From positions 1 through 64,000 of the forward strand of contig CAMZGD010000006.1 in assembly GCA_947306365.1 (NCBI GenBank): a stretch of DNA of 64,000 nucleotides. The letters are read 5' to 3'. Both the position numbers and the translations under genes were made by a program. Positions 1-8,328 of this stretch are shown here, piece by piece. Each line of letters begins with the position of its first letter. The stretch's first letter is position 1. The notes beneath the pieces are model-generated. The model did no database searches and was not told where the DNA came from. It saw only the letters and a program-made list of their open reading frames with translations. Source of the stretch: an uncultured Bacteroidales bacterium (GTDB taxonomy: Bacteria; Bacteroidota; Bacteroidia; Bacteroidales; UBA932).

Positions 1-423
1 CTGGCCCTCGACCCGGTCGTGATGGAGAACTTCAACATCAAGCTCCAGAAGAAATACGCTGAGATCGAAGAGAAGGAAGTCCGCTACAGCACCTATAAGG
101 CCGAAGACGCAGAACACCTGATCGTCGCCTTCGGCTGCATGTCCCGTATCTGCGAGAACGTGGTGGACATGGCCCGTGAAAACGGCATCAAGCTCGGCCT
201 GCTCCGCCCCATCACCCTCTTCCCGTTCCCGAAGAAACAGATCGATGCACTCGTGCCGCAGCTCAAGAGCATCATGTCGGTCGAGCTCAACTCCGGCCAG
301 ATGGTCGAAGACGTCCGCCTCGTGGCCAACGGCCGCGTGCCCGTCGGTTTCTACGGCCGCCAGGGCGGCGTGGTTCCCAACCCCGACGAAATCTATGAAG
401 CATTCCTCAAATTCATCAAATAA
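1..423 (+). CDS. vorB: 2-oxoacid:ferredoxin oxidoreductase alpha subunit, C-terminal part (VorB/KorA-like)
   Basis: The gene enters from the left edge; only the last 140 codons are present and the frame is open from base 1. The visible piece resembles the C-terminal domain of alpha subunits of 2-oxoacid:ferredoxin oxidoreductases, which sits after the pyrimidine-binding domain: it has the stretch AFGCMSRICENVVDMAREN followed by GLLRPITLFPFP, and the end GQMVEDVRLVANGRVPVGFYGR. The beta and gamma subunits follow at 432 and 1219 with short gaps, so this is an alpha-beta-gamma operon. These enzymes oxidatively decarboxylate branched-chain 2-oxoacids or 2-oxoglutarate with CoA and reduce ferredoxin in the cytoplasm. 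Which substrate is used cannot be told from this fragment. Confidence 0.9.
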   Translation: MALDPVVMENFNIKLQKKYAEIEEKEVRYSTYKAEDAEHLIVAFGCMSRICENVVDMARENGIKLGLLRPITLFPFPKKQIDALVPQLKSIMSVELNSGQMVEDVRLVANGRVPVGFYGRQGGVVPNPDEIYEAFLKFIK

Positions 424-431
424 TCAGGACT

Positions 432-1193
432 ATGGACATCAATGACATCATCAAGCCCGAAAACAAAGTTTACGGCAAATCGTCGGTTCTGACCGACAAC
501 ATCATGCACTACTGTCCTGGTTGCTCCCACGGCGTGGTCCACAAACTGGTGGCCCAGGTCATCGAGGAAATGGACATTCAGGACAAGACGATCGGTGTCA
601 GCCCGGTAGGCTGCTCCGTGTTCGCCTACAACTATCTCGACATCGACTGGCAGGAAGCCGCCCACGGCCGCGCACCGGCCCTGGCCACGGCCATCAAGCG
701 CCTCAACCCCGACAAATACGTATTCACGTACCAGGGTGACGGCGACCTCGCCTCCATCGGCACCGCCGAAACGATGCACGCCTGCAACCGCGGCGAGAAC
801 ATCGTCATCATCTTCATCAACAACGCCATCTACGGCATGACCGGCGGCCAGATGGCCCCGACCACCCTGCTGGGCCAGGTGACGGCCACCACGCCGTACG
901 GCCGCAAGGCCGAACTCAACGGCTACCCGCTCAAGATCACGGAACTGCTCGCCCAGCTCGAAGGCACCTGCTATGTCACCCGCCAGAGCGTCCAGAACCC
1001 GGCCGCCGTTCGCAAGACCAAGGCTGCCATCCGCAAGGCGTTCGAGAATTCCATGATGAAGAAAGGCACCTCGTTCATCGAAGTCGTCAGCACCTGCAAC
1101 TCCGGCTGGAAGATCCCGCCGGTGGAAGCCAACAAGTGGATGGAAGAGAACATGTTCCCGTTCTACCCGCTCGGTGACATGAAGGACAGATAG
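432..1193 (+). CDS. vorA: 2-oxoacid:ferredoxin oxidoreductase beta subunit, TPP-binding
   Basis: 253 aa, the thiamine-diphosphate-binding beta subunit. Near the N-terminus is HYCPGCSHGVVHKL, the usual cysteine-containing start of this family, and residues around 100 hold the TPP/Mg motif GDGDLASIGTAE followed about 25 residues later by FINNAIYGMTGGQ. ATG at 432 lies 8 nt after the alpha-subunit stop, so the genes are co-transcribed. The subunit carries out decarboxylation of the 2-oxoacid and passes electrons to the ferredoxin-like centre. VorA or KorB are both possible names; the neighbours do not settle the substrate. Confidence 0.92.
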   Translation: MDINDIIKPENKVYGKSSVLTDNIMHYCPGCSHGVVHKLVAQVIEEMDIQDKTIGVSPVGCSVFAYNYLDIDWQEAAHGRAPALATAIKRLNPDKYVFTYQGDGDLASIGTAETMHACNRGENIVIIFINNAIYGMTGGQMAPTTLLGQVTATTPYGRKAELNGYPLKITELLAQLEGTCYVTRQSVQNPAAVRKTKAAIRKAFENSMMKKGTSFIEVVSTCNSGWKIPPVEANKWMEENMFPFYPLGDMKDR

Positions 1194-1218
1194 TCGAACC
1201 CCAAAATCAACGACAATT

Positions 1219-1764
1219 ATGAAAGAAGAAATCATCATAGCCGGATTCGGAGGACAGGGCGTCCTCTCGATGGGCAAGATCCTCGCCTACGGCGGCATCA
1301 TGCAGGACCAGGAAGTCTCCTGGCTTCCCTCCTACGGCCCGGAAATGCGCGGCGGTACCTGCAACGTCAGCGTGGTGCTGAGCGACAACAAGATCAGCTC
1401 CCCCGTGCTGAGCCGGTTCGACACGGCCATCATCCTCAACCAGCAGTCGATGGACAAGTTCGAGAACCAGGTGAAACCCGGCGGACTGCTCATCTACGAC
1501 ACCAACGGCATCACCCGCCATCCCGAACGGAAGGACATCCGGATCTGCCGCATCGACGCCGTGGAGGAAGCCGCGAAGCTGGGCAACGCCAAGGCGTACA
1601 ACATGGTGGTCCTCGGCGCCTATCTGAAGATGAAGCCGGTGGTCACGATGGACAATGTCCTCAAAGGCCTGAAGAAATCGCTTCCGCCGCGCCGCCACAA
1701 CCTCATTCCGATGAATGAGCAGGCCATCACGGTCGGAATGAACGCCGTCACGGAAGTCAGATAG
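1219..1764 (+). CDS. vorC: 2-oxoacid:ferredoxin oxidoreductase gamma subunit
   Basis: 181 aa. The N-terminus EIIIAGFGGQGVLSMGKILA is the signature of the pyruvate/ketoisovalerate oxidoreductase gamma domain, which binds CoA-side substrate and holds the complex together; SYGPEMRGGTCN at about residues 44-55 is also typical. It is the last gene of the alpha-beta-gamma operon, 25 nt after the beta stop. Its stop (TAG 1762-1764) overlaps the stop of the convergent lipoprotein gene by 8 bp, leaving no room for a separate terminator between the two. Confidence 0.92.
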   Translation: MKEEIIIAGFGGQGVLSMGKILAYGGIMQDQEVSWLPSYGPEMRGGTCNVSVVLSDNKISSPVLSRFDTAIILNQQSMDKFENQVKPGGLLIYDTNGITRHPERKDIRICRIDAVEEAAKLGNAKAYNMVVLGAYLKMKPVVTMDNVLKGLKKSLPPRRHNLIPMNEQAITVGMNAVTEVR

Positions 1765-2374
1765 AACCGATTCGGACGGTCGTATCACCTCCCTGGGAAG
1801 GTTTTGTAACAAAAACCTTCCCTTTTTCATTGCCCACGAACACCTCGACGCCGTTGTACTTCACCGAAGTGATCTCGACGGCCCACGACGCACCCGTGAT
1901 CTGGATATTGTCGGAGGAGGTCAGATACTTGTAGCCCACCGTCAGGAGGTCTTCGCTCTCGCCCAGATAGACGGGAAAGGCGAACTGCTGTTCGGGCGTT
2001 ACGCCCCAGAAGAACGTCTGGAAGCGGTACAGGCCCTCGTCCGGATCCATCCAGAGCGAATTGGCATCGTTGTTATAAAGGATGACGACCCCGTCCTTCC
2101 CCTCGTACGTGCGGGCGCCAGCCACGGCATTTTCCCGTACGCTCGGCTGGGCCGGATCCCGGAACGCGGTCGGCCAGGTGGTCCGGTCTTCGAACTGAAC
2201 CAGGTCATTTCCGTTTTCGTCGACGAAATAGAAGGAAAGCGGACAGCCGGTATAGAAGGAGACGTCGTTGGGCACGCCGCCGTCGGGAATATCGTTATCC
2301 AGGAAATTGCAGGCCGTCGCGGACAGTGCGATGAGGACCAGCGCAAGCACGGCAGGGAATAAAGTCTTTTTCAT
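1757..2374 (-). CDS. Putative lipoprotein of unknown function
   Basis: 205 aa from ATG at 2374; an upstream in-frame start at 2425 would put 17 residues before a normal signal peptide and is rejected. The N-terminus MKKTLFPAVLALVLIALSAT followed by Cys is a lipoprotein signal with lipobox S-A-T-A-C, so the protein is probably anchored in the inner leaflet of the outer membrane or exposed on the surface. The rest is beta-rich with several aromatic residues and no domain that I recognise. It is convergent with vorC and has its own upstream gap. Family assignment: Bacteroidales-type hypothetical lipoprotein. Confidence 0.7.
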   Translation of the reverse strand: MKKTLFPAVLALVLIALSATACNFLDNDIPDGGVPNDVSFYTGCPLSFYFVDENGNDLVQFEDRTTWPTAFRDPAQPSVRENAVAGARTYEGKDGVVILYNNDANSLWMDPDEGLYRFQTFFWGVTPEQQFAFPVYLGESEDLLTVGYKYLTSSDNIQITGASWAVEITSVKYNGVEVFVGNEKGKVFVTKPSQGGDTTVRIGSI

Positions 2375-2445
2375 CGTAGGAAGGATTCTTTTCTGCAAAT
2401 ATAAATACGGACGGGCACAAAACATTGCGCCCCGGCAAGGAATTA

Positions 2446-2907
2446 TTATTCGTGGCTGTCAAAGCGGCGAAGCGCCAGTTCCTCGTAGCGGGTCCCGGGA
2501 CGTCCGTAATTGGCATACGGATAGATGGAAATGCCCCCGCGCGGCGTAAAGAAACCCGTCACCTCGATGTATTTGGGATCCATCAGTCCGATGAGGTCCT
2601 TCATTATCGTATTGACGGTATCCTCATGAAAGCCGCCGTGATTCCGGAAACTGCCCAGATAGAGCTTGAGCGACTTGCTTTCCACCATCTTCACGTCGGG
2701 CACATAGGCGATGCGGATCTCCGCGAAATCGGGTTGTCCGGTAATCGGGCAGAGCGTCGTGAACTCGGGGCAGTTGAAGCGCACCCAATAATCGTTGTCG
2801 GGATGCTGGTTGGTAAACGCTTCCAGAACCTGCGGCGCATAGTCGGACGGATAAGCCGTCTTTCGGCCCAGGGCACTGAGCCCTTCCTTATTCCTGTCGT
2901 TTTCCAT
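2446..2907 (-). CDS. queF: NADPH-dependent 7-cyano-7-deazaguanine reductase QueF (unimodular)
   Basis: 153 aa, the size of the short (type I) QueF. It reduces preQ0 to preQ1 with two NADPH in queuosine biosynthesis. The active-site region [12 protein letters not shown] at about residues 53-64 has the catalytic Cys and the following Asp, and [21 protein letters not shown] holds the QueF family ESKS(L/F)K motif with the His-Glu pair. The gene is 3 nt downstream of the queuosine-precursor transporter yhhQ, and both are read from the promoter at 3690-3697. Cytosolic enzyme; assignment is secure. Confidence 0.97.
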   Translation of the reverse strand: MENDRNKEGLSALGRKTAYPSDYAPQVLEAFTNQHPDNDYWVRFNCPEFTTLCPITGQPDFAEIRIAYVPDVKMVESKSLKLYLGSFRNHGGFHEDTVNTIMKDLIGLMDPKYIEVTGFFTPRGGISIYPYANYGRPGTRYEELALRRFDSHE

Positions 2908-2910
2908 AGG

Positions 2911-3627
2911 TTATTCGTTTTTCGTCAAGAAAGGATTGTATGAGACATTATAGTCAAAGGTATCGATGCCTTCAGCCTGCTTGAGACGGCGGGCAATCAC
3001 CGCCGTGACCGGGAGGATCAGCACCTCGTAGAGAGTCTTGACGGTCACCTGCGTCAGGATGATCGAAACGATGGCTTTCACAGGCATCACACCGGCAAAA
3101 GCCAGCGGATAGAAGATCACGGAGTCGCAGAGTTCACCCGCAAGGGTCGAAAGGATTGCGCGCCAGCCGAACCCGCGGCCCTTCGTCGCCACCTTCATCC
3201 GCGACATCACCCACGCGTTCATCTGCGATCCGAAGATAAATGCCAGCAGCGACGCAAGCGTTGTCCGCGGTACCAGTCCGAACAACCGGTTGAAACTGTC
3301 TGCCACTTCGCGGTTTTCCGGATAGAGCGGCGCCGGCAGCCAGGCCACCAGCTGGGCGGCGAGGGCCACGAAGGCGCTCAGTACAAATCCCATCCAGATG
3401 ACCGACATCGCCCGGCGGTAGCCGTAAACTTCGGTCAGCAGGTCGTTGATGATGTAGGATATCGGAAAGATGAGCACGGCCCCCGAAAGTTGGAGCGACC
3501 ACCTGCCCACCTGCCAGAGACGGGGTACGAAAAGATTGGAGGCGACAAGGCAGACACAGAAGGTGACTGCAAGCCAGACGAAGGTAATGGACAGTCCGCG
3601 CTGTCCGGAATGGGTGTTTTCAGTCAT
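2911..3627 (-). CDS. yhhQ: Queuosine precursor transporter (YhhQ/QPTR family)
   Basis: 238 aa from ATG 3627; an upstream start at 3657 is possible but adds ten polar residues. An integral membrane protein with about six hydrophobic segments; the family pattern is seen in ISYIINDLLTEVYGYRRA (residues about 50-67), where the acidic and aromatic residues are characteristic of the DUF165/YhhQ family, which takes up preQ0/preQ1 or queuine. Directly upstream of queF in the same operon, which supports a role in salvage of queuosine precursors. Divergent from an ECF sigma-factor gene. Confidence 0.93.
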   Translation of the reverse strand: MTENTHSGQRGLSITFVWLAVTFCVCLVASNLFVPRLWQVGRWSLQLSGAVLIFPISYIINDLLTEVYGYRRAMSVIWMGFVLSAFVALAAQLVAWLPAPLYPENREVADSFNRLFGLVPRTTLASLLAFIFGSQMNAWVMSRMKVATKGRGFGWRAILSTLAGELCDSVIFYPLAFAGVMPVKAIVSIILTQVTVKTLYEVLILPVTAVIARRLKQAEGIDTFDYNVSYNPFLTKNE

Positions 3628-3689
3628 TGTCCTTGTTTTTAGAGTGGTTCCAAGCACACTTGCGGAAGACCGGTCCCTCCGCTCGGGCG

Positions 3690-3715
3690 CAAAGATACGA
3701 AAAATTGTAAATTTG
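3690..3715. promoter_or_regulatory. Divergent -7 boxes for yhhQ-queF and the ECF sigma operon
   Basis: On the minus strand TATCTTTG at 3690-3697 and on the plus strand TAAATTTG at 3708-3715 both match the Bacteroidota -7 consensus TAnnTTTG. The two promoters are back to back with 10 bp between the -7 boxes, so the -33 region of each lies inside the start of the other transcript. Leaders would be about 55-60 nt (yhhQ) and 40 nt (sigma factor). Confidence 0.7.
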
Positions 3716-3763
3716 CATCCGAAACCTGCAACAATCCGTTTTCGCAGACGTATTATAGACAGA

Positions 3764-4267
3764 ATGACCCAGCAAGAGATCTCATCGATTTACCAGGCAC
3801 ACGGGCGGCGGCTCTACAACATCAGCCGCCGGATCCTCCTGAATCCGGAAGACGCGGAAGAGGTGATGCACGACACCCTGATCAAGTTCGTGACAGCGCC
3901 GCTCCTGCCGATGTCCCGGGAACAGGCCTCCGCCTGGCTGACACGCACCTGCATCCGGGCCTCGGTCGACCGGCTGCGGAAACGCAGGCGCGAGGCGGCC
4001 TTCCGGGAAGCATATCTGTACGAAACCGCCGGCGAAACGGAAGACGCGGACATCCCGCCCGAAGTATCCGCCCGACGGATCCTCGATGCGCTGCAGCGCC
4101 TGCCGGATCCCTACCGGCTGGTCGTGACGCTGGTCCTGGCCGAAGGGCTCGACTACGGGGAAATCGCAGGTTTCACCGGAACGAAAGAATCGACCCTGCG
4201 GTCGCAATTCCTGCGGGGCAAACAGAAACTCATAGCGCTATTGAAAGAAGATGGAGAACCGATTTGA
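3764..4267 (+). CDS. ECF-type RNA polymerase sigma factor
   Basis: 167 aa from ATG 3764, which follows the -7 box by about 48 nt; the longer open frame from 3470 runs through the promoter and is not used. Region 2 is seen in NPEDAEEVMHDTLIKF, and region 4 in LPDPYRLVVTLVLAEGLDYGEIAGFTGT, the usual sigma-70 region 4 helix-turn-helix. The downstream gene overlaps by 17 bp and encodes a one-TM protein with a basic cytoplasmic N-terminus, in the position of an anti-sigma factor. Extracytoplasmic stress regulation is likely, but the signal is unknown. Confidence 0.88.
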   Translation: MTQQEISSIYQAHGRRLYNISRRILLNPEDAEEVMHDTLIKFVTAPLLPMSREQASAWLTRTCIRASVDRLRKRRREAAFREAYLYETAGETEDADIPPEVSARRILDALQRLPDPYRLVVTLVLAEGLDYGEIAGFTGTKESTLRSQFLRGKQKLIALLKEDGEPI

Positions 4268-4709
4268 CCTTTACGACCTTCCCGAAGGGCACGAAGCCCG
4301 CTTCGAAGCCCGGCTCGCGGCACGCCGCGTACAACGCCGGCGCCGCCGCGTGGTCCTGCAATGCCTGGCGGCCGCGGCGGCCGTGGGACTCATCGTCTGG
4401 CTGTGCCTGCCGGGCGGACAGTCCCATTTCCGGCACGCGAACTCGCCGGAAGCCGTCTACGAGGCTTACCTCGAACAGATCGGCGAACTCTACCGGCTGC
4501 TGGCGACGAACTCCGACGACCCGTCTGTGGACTGGGAGAGCGTAATCCAGGAAATGACCGACGAGGCCATCCCCCTTTACGAGCAATTGCCTGACGAACT
4601 TTCCGACAAGGAAAAGACGGCGATTCTCAAAGACTACTATGGCGGCATCCTCGATGATGCGACGCAACTGCAAGAAGAAATGAAACGAAAACACAACCCC
4701 TCCTTATGA
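4251..4709 (+). CDS. Single-pass membrane protein, possible anti-sigma factor
   Basis: 152 aa. The start overlaps the sigma-factor gene by 17 bp and its TGA overlaps the ATG of the next gene (ATGA at 4706-4709), so the three are translationally coupled. The N-terminus is charged, with an Arg-rich segment (RRVQRRRRRVV at about 27-37), followed by one membrane helix (CLAAAAAVGLIVWLCL, about 39-54) and an acidic, helical periplasmic part. This layout fits an anti-sigma factor with cytoplasmic N-terminus, but I see no zinc-binding HxxxCxxC motif, so it is inferred only from position and topology. Confidence 0.7.
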   Translation: MENRFDLYDLPEGHEARFEARLAARRVQRRRRRVVLQCLAAAAAVGLIVWLCLPGGQSHFRHANSPEAVYEAYLEQIGELYRLLATNSDDPSVDWESVIQEMTDEAIPLYEQLPDELSDKEKTAILKDYYGGILDDATQLQEEMKRKHNPSL

Positions 4710-5617
4710 AAAAGACAATGCTCCTTGTCGCGGTCCTCGCCGCGACGCTGGCCACGGCCTCCGCGGAACCGAATCCCGCCAGGGACCTTTACAAACAACA
4801 CTACAACTATACGGACTTCACGGCACTGACCGTGTCGCACGCTTTCCGGGTCGAACTCACCTTCGCCGACGCGTGGGCGGTGGACGTCGAAGTTCCCGCG
4901 TACATCGAACCCTACCTCAGGGTCAGCTGCAGCGCCGGCAATCTCCGCATCGGCGTAGCCAACCTGCCCCGGAGCATCCAGCGCAAACTGAACGACAGTT
5001 CCGACAAGCTGTACGCCCGGGTCACGATGCCGCGGCTGCTTTCCCTCAACCTGTCGGGCGCCGTACGGCTGACGGCCGTCGGGAGGCCGAGGCTCCGGCC
5101 CGATGACAACCTCGACATCGAACTGAGCGGGGCCAGCCAGCTGGAAGCCTTTGCGGCGAACGGCAACGGAACGCTGTCCATCGGCCTTTCGGGTGCTTCG
5201 AAAGCCCGAATCCGGGCGACGTTCCCGTCGGTGAAGACCATCCTGTCCGGCGCTTCGAAGCTTACCTTCGAAGGGGATGCCGACAACCTGCGCATTGACT
5301 TTTCCGGCGCCTCGTCCAGCCGGCTCACGGGCAACTACGGACACGTGCGGGCCGGCCTGTCCGGCTCCTCGAAAGCCGAGCTCGCCGGCGACACCCGGAC
5401 ACTGAAACTCGAAGCTTCCGGCGCGTCGAAATACGAGGCCAGCGGCGTGACGGGCCAGGCAGAAGTCGAATTGTCCGGCGCCACCAAATGCCAGGTCGCC
5501 GTCAGCGGCCGGCTCGATTATGAACTGTCCGGCGCCTCGACGCTCAGTATCAAGGACCTGGGCGCCAGCGTCAGCGGCGAGTGCAGCCGCTCATCGAAAG
5601 TCGAATTGATCCGGTAA
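4706..5617 (+). CDS. Exported DUF2807 (auto-transporter adhesin head GIN) protein
   Basis: 303 aa with a cleavable signal peptide (about residues 1-20, ending T-A-S-A). The mature part is a right-handed beta-helix type repeat: the phrase LSGASK or close variants (SLNLSGAVRL, IELSGASQLEAF, LSGASKARI, LSGASKLTF, FSGASSSRL, LSGSSKAEL, SGASKYEA, LSGATKCQV, LSGASTLSI) returns about every 17-22 residues. This is the pattern of the DUF2807 family. It is periplasmic or surface-located and co-transcribed with the ECF sigma and membrane protein, so it may be a target or sensor in that envelope pathway. Confidence 0.88.
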   Translation: MKKTMLLVAVLAATLATASAEPNPARDLYKQHYNYTDFTALTVSHAFRVELTFADAWAVDVEVPAYIEPYLRVSCSAGNLRIGVANLPRSIQRKLNDSSDKLYARVTMPRLLSLNLSGAVRLTAVGRPRLRPDDNLDIELSGASQLEAFAANGNGTLSIGLSGASKARIRATFPSVKTILSGASKLTFEGDADNLRIDFSGASSSRLTGNYGHVRAGLSGSSKAELAGDTRTLKLEASGASKYEASGVTGQAEVELSGATKCQVAVSGRLDYELSGASTLSIKDLGASVSGECSRSSKVELIR

Positions 5618-5635
5618 CCGTCCGAAATACGGTCG

Positions 5636-6394
5636 CTACTGCCTGCAGATCGTCGAGCCGTTGGCCTGGTGGGTAGCCAGGATCAGCACCTCGGCGATCT
5701 GTACGTGTGCGGGAGCCTGGGCGGCATAGAGCGCCACGTCGGCGATGTCGTCGCCCGTAAGCGGCTGGATGCCCTTGTAGACGTTGGAAGCCCGCTCGGT
5801 GTCGCCGTGGAACCGGACGTTGCTGAAATTGGTCTCCACGAGGCCGGGCTTCAGGTTCGTGACACGGACCGGCGTGTGGGCCAGGTCGATGCGCAGGCCG
5901 TCCGACAGGATCTTCACGGCCGCCTTCGTGGCGCAATAGACCGCGCCGCCGGCATAGGCGGCGTCGCCCGCCACGGAGCCGATGTTGATGACATGGCCGC
6001 GCAACCGTTCCACCATCCCGGGAACCACGAGCCGCGTCATATAGAGCAGGCCCTTGACATTGGTGTCGATCATCGTTTCCCAGTCGGTGAAGTCACCGGC
6101 ATATTCGGGCTCCAGGCCGAGCGCCAGCCCGGCGTTGTTGATCAGGACGTCGATGTCGCGCCAGGCGGCCGGCAGCCCGTCTAGCGTCCGTTTCACCGCT
6201 TCGCGGTCGCGCACGTCGAAGCAGAGCGGGAGCACCTCCACCCCGTAATTCCGTTCCAGTTCTTCGGCCATCACGGCGAGCTGTCCCTCCCGCCGGCCGG
6301 TGATGATGACGCGGTAACCCGCGCCCGCGAACTTGCGGGCGCAAGCGGCGCCGATTCCGCTCGTGGCGCCGGTAATCAATGCAGTCTTAGCCAT
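5636..6394 (-). CDS. Short-chain dehydrogenase/reductase (YdfG-like)
   Basis: 252 aa classical SDR. The N-terminal nucleotide-binding motif is TGATSGIG (residues 8-15); NNAG lies near residue 87, and the catalytic Ser-Tyr-Lys set is seen as INIGS and YCATK. The arginines following the beta-2 strand (TGRREGQ) suggest NADP preference. The family includes 3-hydroxy-acid dehydrogenases acting on serine and related compounds, but substrate cannot be told here. Convergent with the DUF2807 gene; tRNA-Leu lies immediately upstream on the same strand, so a joint transcript is possible. Confidence 0.9.
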   Translation of the reverse strand: MAKTALITGATSGIGAACARKFAGAGYRVIITGRREGQLAVMAEELERNYGVEVLPLCFDVRDREAVKRTLDGLPAAWRDIDVLINNAGLALGLEPEYAGDFTDWETMIDTNVKGLLYMTRLVVPGMVERLRGHVINIGSVAGDAAYAGGAVYCATKAAVKILSDGLRIDLAHTPVRVTNLKPGLVETNFSNVRFHGDTERASNVYKGIQPLTGDDIADVALYAAQAPAHVQIAEVLILATHQANGSTICRQ

Positions 6395-6398
6395 AGTG

Positions 6399-6480
6399 TG
6401 CGGGCGGGGGGACTCGAACCCCCACGGTTTTCACCACCAGATCCTAAGTCTGGCTTGGCTACCAGTTACAACACGCCCGC
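6399..6480 (-). tRNA. tRNA-Leu (anticodon UAG)
   Basis: Reading the minus strand, the acceptor stem GCGGGCG at 6480-6474 pairs with CGCCCGC at 6406-6400, discriminator base A at 6399. The anticodon stem CCAGA/TCTGG carries the loop CTTAGGA, giving anticodon TAG. There is a variable arm and a T-arm with GGTTCGAGTCC. CCA is not encoded. The gene lies 18 nt upstream of the SDR start codon's far side and 20 nt after the prmA stop, so it may be co-transcribed with prmA. Confidence 0.95.
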
Positions 6481-6500
6481 AGGTTCAATACCTGTCGGTA

Positions 6501-7352
6501 TCATTTCCGAAGGACCAGCAAGGCCCATTCGTCGCGGGTACGACGGGCCGTTTCGGCAAGGCCGAAGCGTGCGGCCGCTTCCAGGAGCATCGGGATGTCG
6601 GCGGCGAAGAAGCCGCTGAGCAGCAGGCATCCGCCCTGCGGCTTGAGGGCGCGCACATACGAGCCCATGTCGGCAAGCAGGATGTTCCGGTTGATGTTGG
6701 CCAGCACATAGTCATACTGGCCGCGGATGAGCACGGAGGCGTCGCCCAGTACGGTGACGAGCTTGTGCGGGATCCGGTTGCGCCGGGCGTTGGCTTTCGT
6801 CGAACGGACGCAGGTGGGATCGATGTCCACGGCGTGGACCGGCACGGCGGCGCCGAGCTTGGCCGCCGTGATGGCCAGGATGCCGGTGCCGCAGCCCATA
6901 TCGAGCACGGCCTTCCCCTTCAGGGCCTTCCCCTCCGCGAGCAGCTGCTCGACCATCATCGTGGTGGTCTGGTGATGACCGCTGCCGAAACTCATCTGCG
7001 GATCGATGACGATGTTGAGCCGCGTCCGCGGCAGGCCCTTATGGTACGGCGCCCGGACCGTCACCTGTCCGTCCACCACCACCGGCTCGAAGTCGCTCTC
7101 CCAGGCGGCGTTCCAGTTCTGCTCCTTCACCAGTTCCACGGTGTGCGAAAGGCGGAATTCGGCGGTGTCGAAGCCGCTGAGCAGCGTCTTGAGGTTCGGT
7201 TCGGAAAACCGTTCCAGCGGGATGAAAGCGTTGAGCAGCGGCTCCTCCACCGTGAAGCTGTCGAAACCGAGGTCGGCGATTTCCGCCTCGACGATCTCCG
7301 CCCGTTCCTCACTGAACGGCTCGATCCTGATATGTACCGAAATATAATCCAT
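6501..7352 (-). CDS. prmA: Ribosomal protein L11 methyltransferase
   Basis: 283 aa. PrmA trimethylates L11 at several amino groups. The class I SAM-binding core is present with motif I VLDMGCGTGILAITAAKLG (about residues 155-173) and the PrmA-specific SFGSGHHQTTTMM just before it. The post-I acidic motif HAVDIDP and the motif IV LANINRN (NPPY-equivalent of PrmA) follow. The N-terminal third is the L11-recognition domain. The intergenic space to tpiA upstream holds a dispersed repeat rather than a recognisable promoter. Confidence 0.95.
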   Translation of the reverse strand: MDYISVHIRIEPFSEERAEIVEAEIADLGFDSFTVEEPLLNAFIPLERFSEPNLKTLLSGFDTAEFRLSHTVELVKEQNWNAAWESDFEPVVVDGQVTVRAPYHKGLPRTRLNIVIDPQMSFGSGHHQTTTMMVEQLLAEGKALKGKAVLDMGCGTGILAITAAKLGAAVPVHAVDIDPTCVRSTKANARRNRIPHKLVTVLGDASVLIRGQYDYVLANINRNILLADMGSYVRALKPQGGCLLLSGFFAADIPMLLEAAARFGLAETARRTRDEWALLVLRK

Positions 7353-7376
7353 AATTAACCACGATCGGTCACTAAC

Positions 7377-7499
7377 AAGTCCGCATCAGCGGACCGCCGG
7401 AGGCCGGTACTTTGCTAAAACAAACTGAAGAATCGACTTACCCTCGCATAAGCAAAGTACTAAGGCCGGGAGGCGCGGGGTTTGGGGCAGAGCCCCAGT
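7377..7499 (+). repeat. Dispersed palindromic repeat, copy 1 (inverted to copy at 8907)
   Basis: About 123 bp. The outer parts match copy 2 (8907-9028) almost base for base in inverted orientation: the start has AAGTCCGCATCAGCGGACCG and GGCCGGTACTTTGCT, the end has AGCAAAGTACTAAGGCCGGG and the hairpin GGGGCAGAGCCCC. The middle ~28 bp differ. The element is itself imperfectly palindromic (GGTACTTTGCT against AGCAAAGTACT). It abuts the tpiA stop codon exactly and fills the tpiA-prmA gap. Confidence 0.9.
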
Positions 7500-8254
7500 T
7501 AAAAGCTCATCGCAATCGCGATGAAATCATCGGCTTTGAGGGAAGCGCCGCCGATGAGGCCGCCGTCGATGTCGGGGCAGGCGAACAGTTCCTTCGCGTT
7601 GGACGGCTTGCAGCTGCCGCCGTAGAGAATCGTCGTCGCCTCGGCGACCGCTTCGCCGAAATGCGCCGCCAGTGTCCGGCGGATGAAGGCGTGGATTTCC
7701 TGCGCCTGCTCCGAGGTGGCCGTCACGCCCGTACCGATTGCCCAGACCGGTTCATAGGCAATCACGATGTTCGCCATCTCCTCGGGCGAAAGGCCGAAGA
7801 GCACTTCCGCGATCTGCGTCTGGACCACATCGAAATGACGGCCTTCCTGCCGCTCTTCCAGTTTCTCGCCGACGCAGAAGATCACCTTCAGTCCGTTTTC
7901 GAAGGCCAGCGCCATTTTCCTGACGAGCTTTTCAGAAGTCTCGCCATAGTATTCGCGCCGCTCGGAATGGCCGAGGATCGTATAGCGGCAGCCCGCATCC
8001 TTCAGCATCGCAGCCGACACCTCGCCCGTATAGGCGCCTTTCGGCTGGTCGGCGCAGTTCTGGGCCGACAGGGCGACCGGGCTGCCAGCCAGCACCTTTG
8101 CGACGGCGGTCAGGTGGGTGAACGGCGGGGCGACGACCAGCGACACGCCGGCCGGAACCGAATCCATCCGGGCGACAATGGCTTCCGCGAGTGCGATTCC
8201 TTCGGTAACGGTGGTGTTCATCTTCCAGTTACCGGCAACGATTTTGTTTCTCAT
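7499..8254 (-). CDS. tpiA: Triose-phosphate isomerase
   Basis: 251 aa. Interconverts dihydroxyacetone phosphate and glyceraldehyde 3-phosphate. Catalytic residues are visible: Lys in GNWKMN (residue 11), His in LGHSERR, Glu in AYEPVWAIGTG, and the phosphate-binding YGGS and GGLIGGASL near the end. The start follows a minus-strand -7 box (8281-8288) by 26 nt. Its stop codon is shared with the edge of repeat copy 1. Confidence 0.98.
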   Translation of the reverse strand: MRNKIVAGNWKMNTTVTEGIALAEAIVARMDSVPAGVSLVVAPPFTHLTAVAKVLAGSPVALSAQNCADQPKGAYTGEVSAAMLKDAGCRYTILGHSERREYYGETSEKLVRKMALAFENGLKVIFCVGEKLEERQEGRHFDVVQTQIAEVLFGLSPEEMANIVIAYEPVWAIGTGVTATSEQAQEIHAFIRRTLAAHFGEAVAEATTILYGGSCKPSNAKELFACPDIDGGLIGGASLKADDFIAIAMSF

Positions 8255-8280
8255 CTTTCCTAATGTTTACAAGCAATCCA

Positions 8281-8307
8281 CAAAGTTAGAAAAATATTGT
8301 ATTTTTG
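8281..8307. promoter_or_regulatory. Divergent -7 boxes for tpiA and marC
   Basis: Minus-strand TAACTTTG at 8281-8288 serves tpiA (ATG 8254); plus-strand TATTTTTG at 8300-8307 serves the MarC gene (ATG 8329). Both match TAnnTTTG and lie back to back. Confidence 0.7.
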
Positions 8308-8328
8308 CGGCAATTAATCACGGACGAC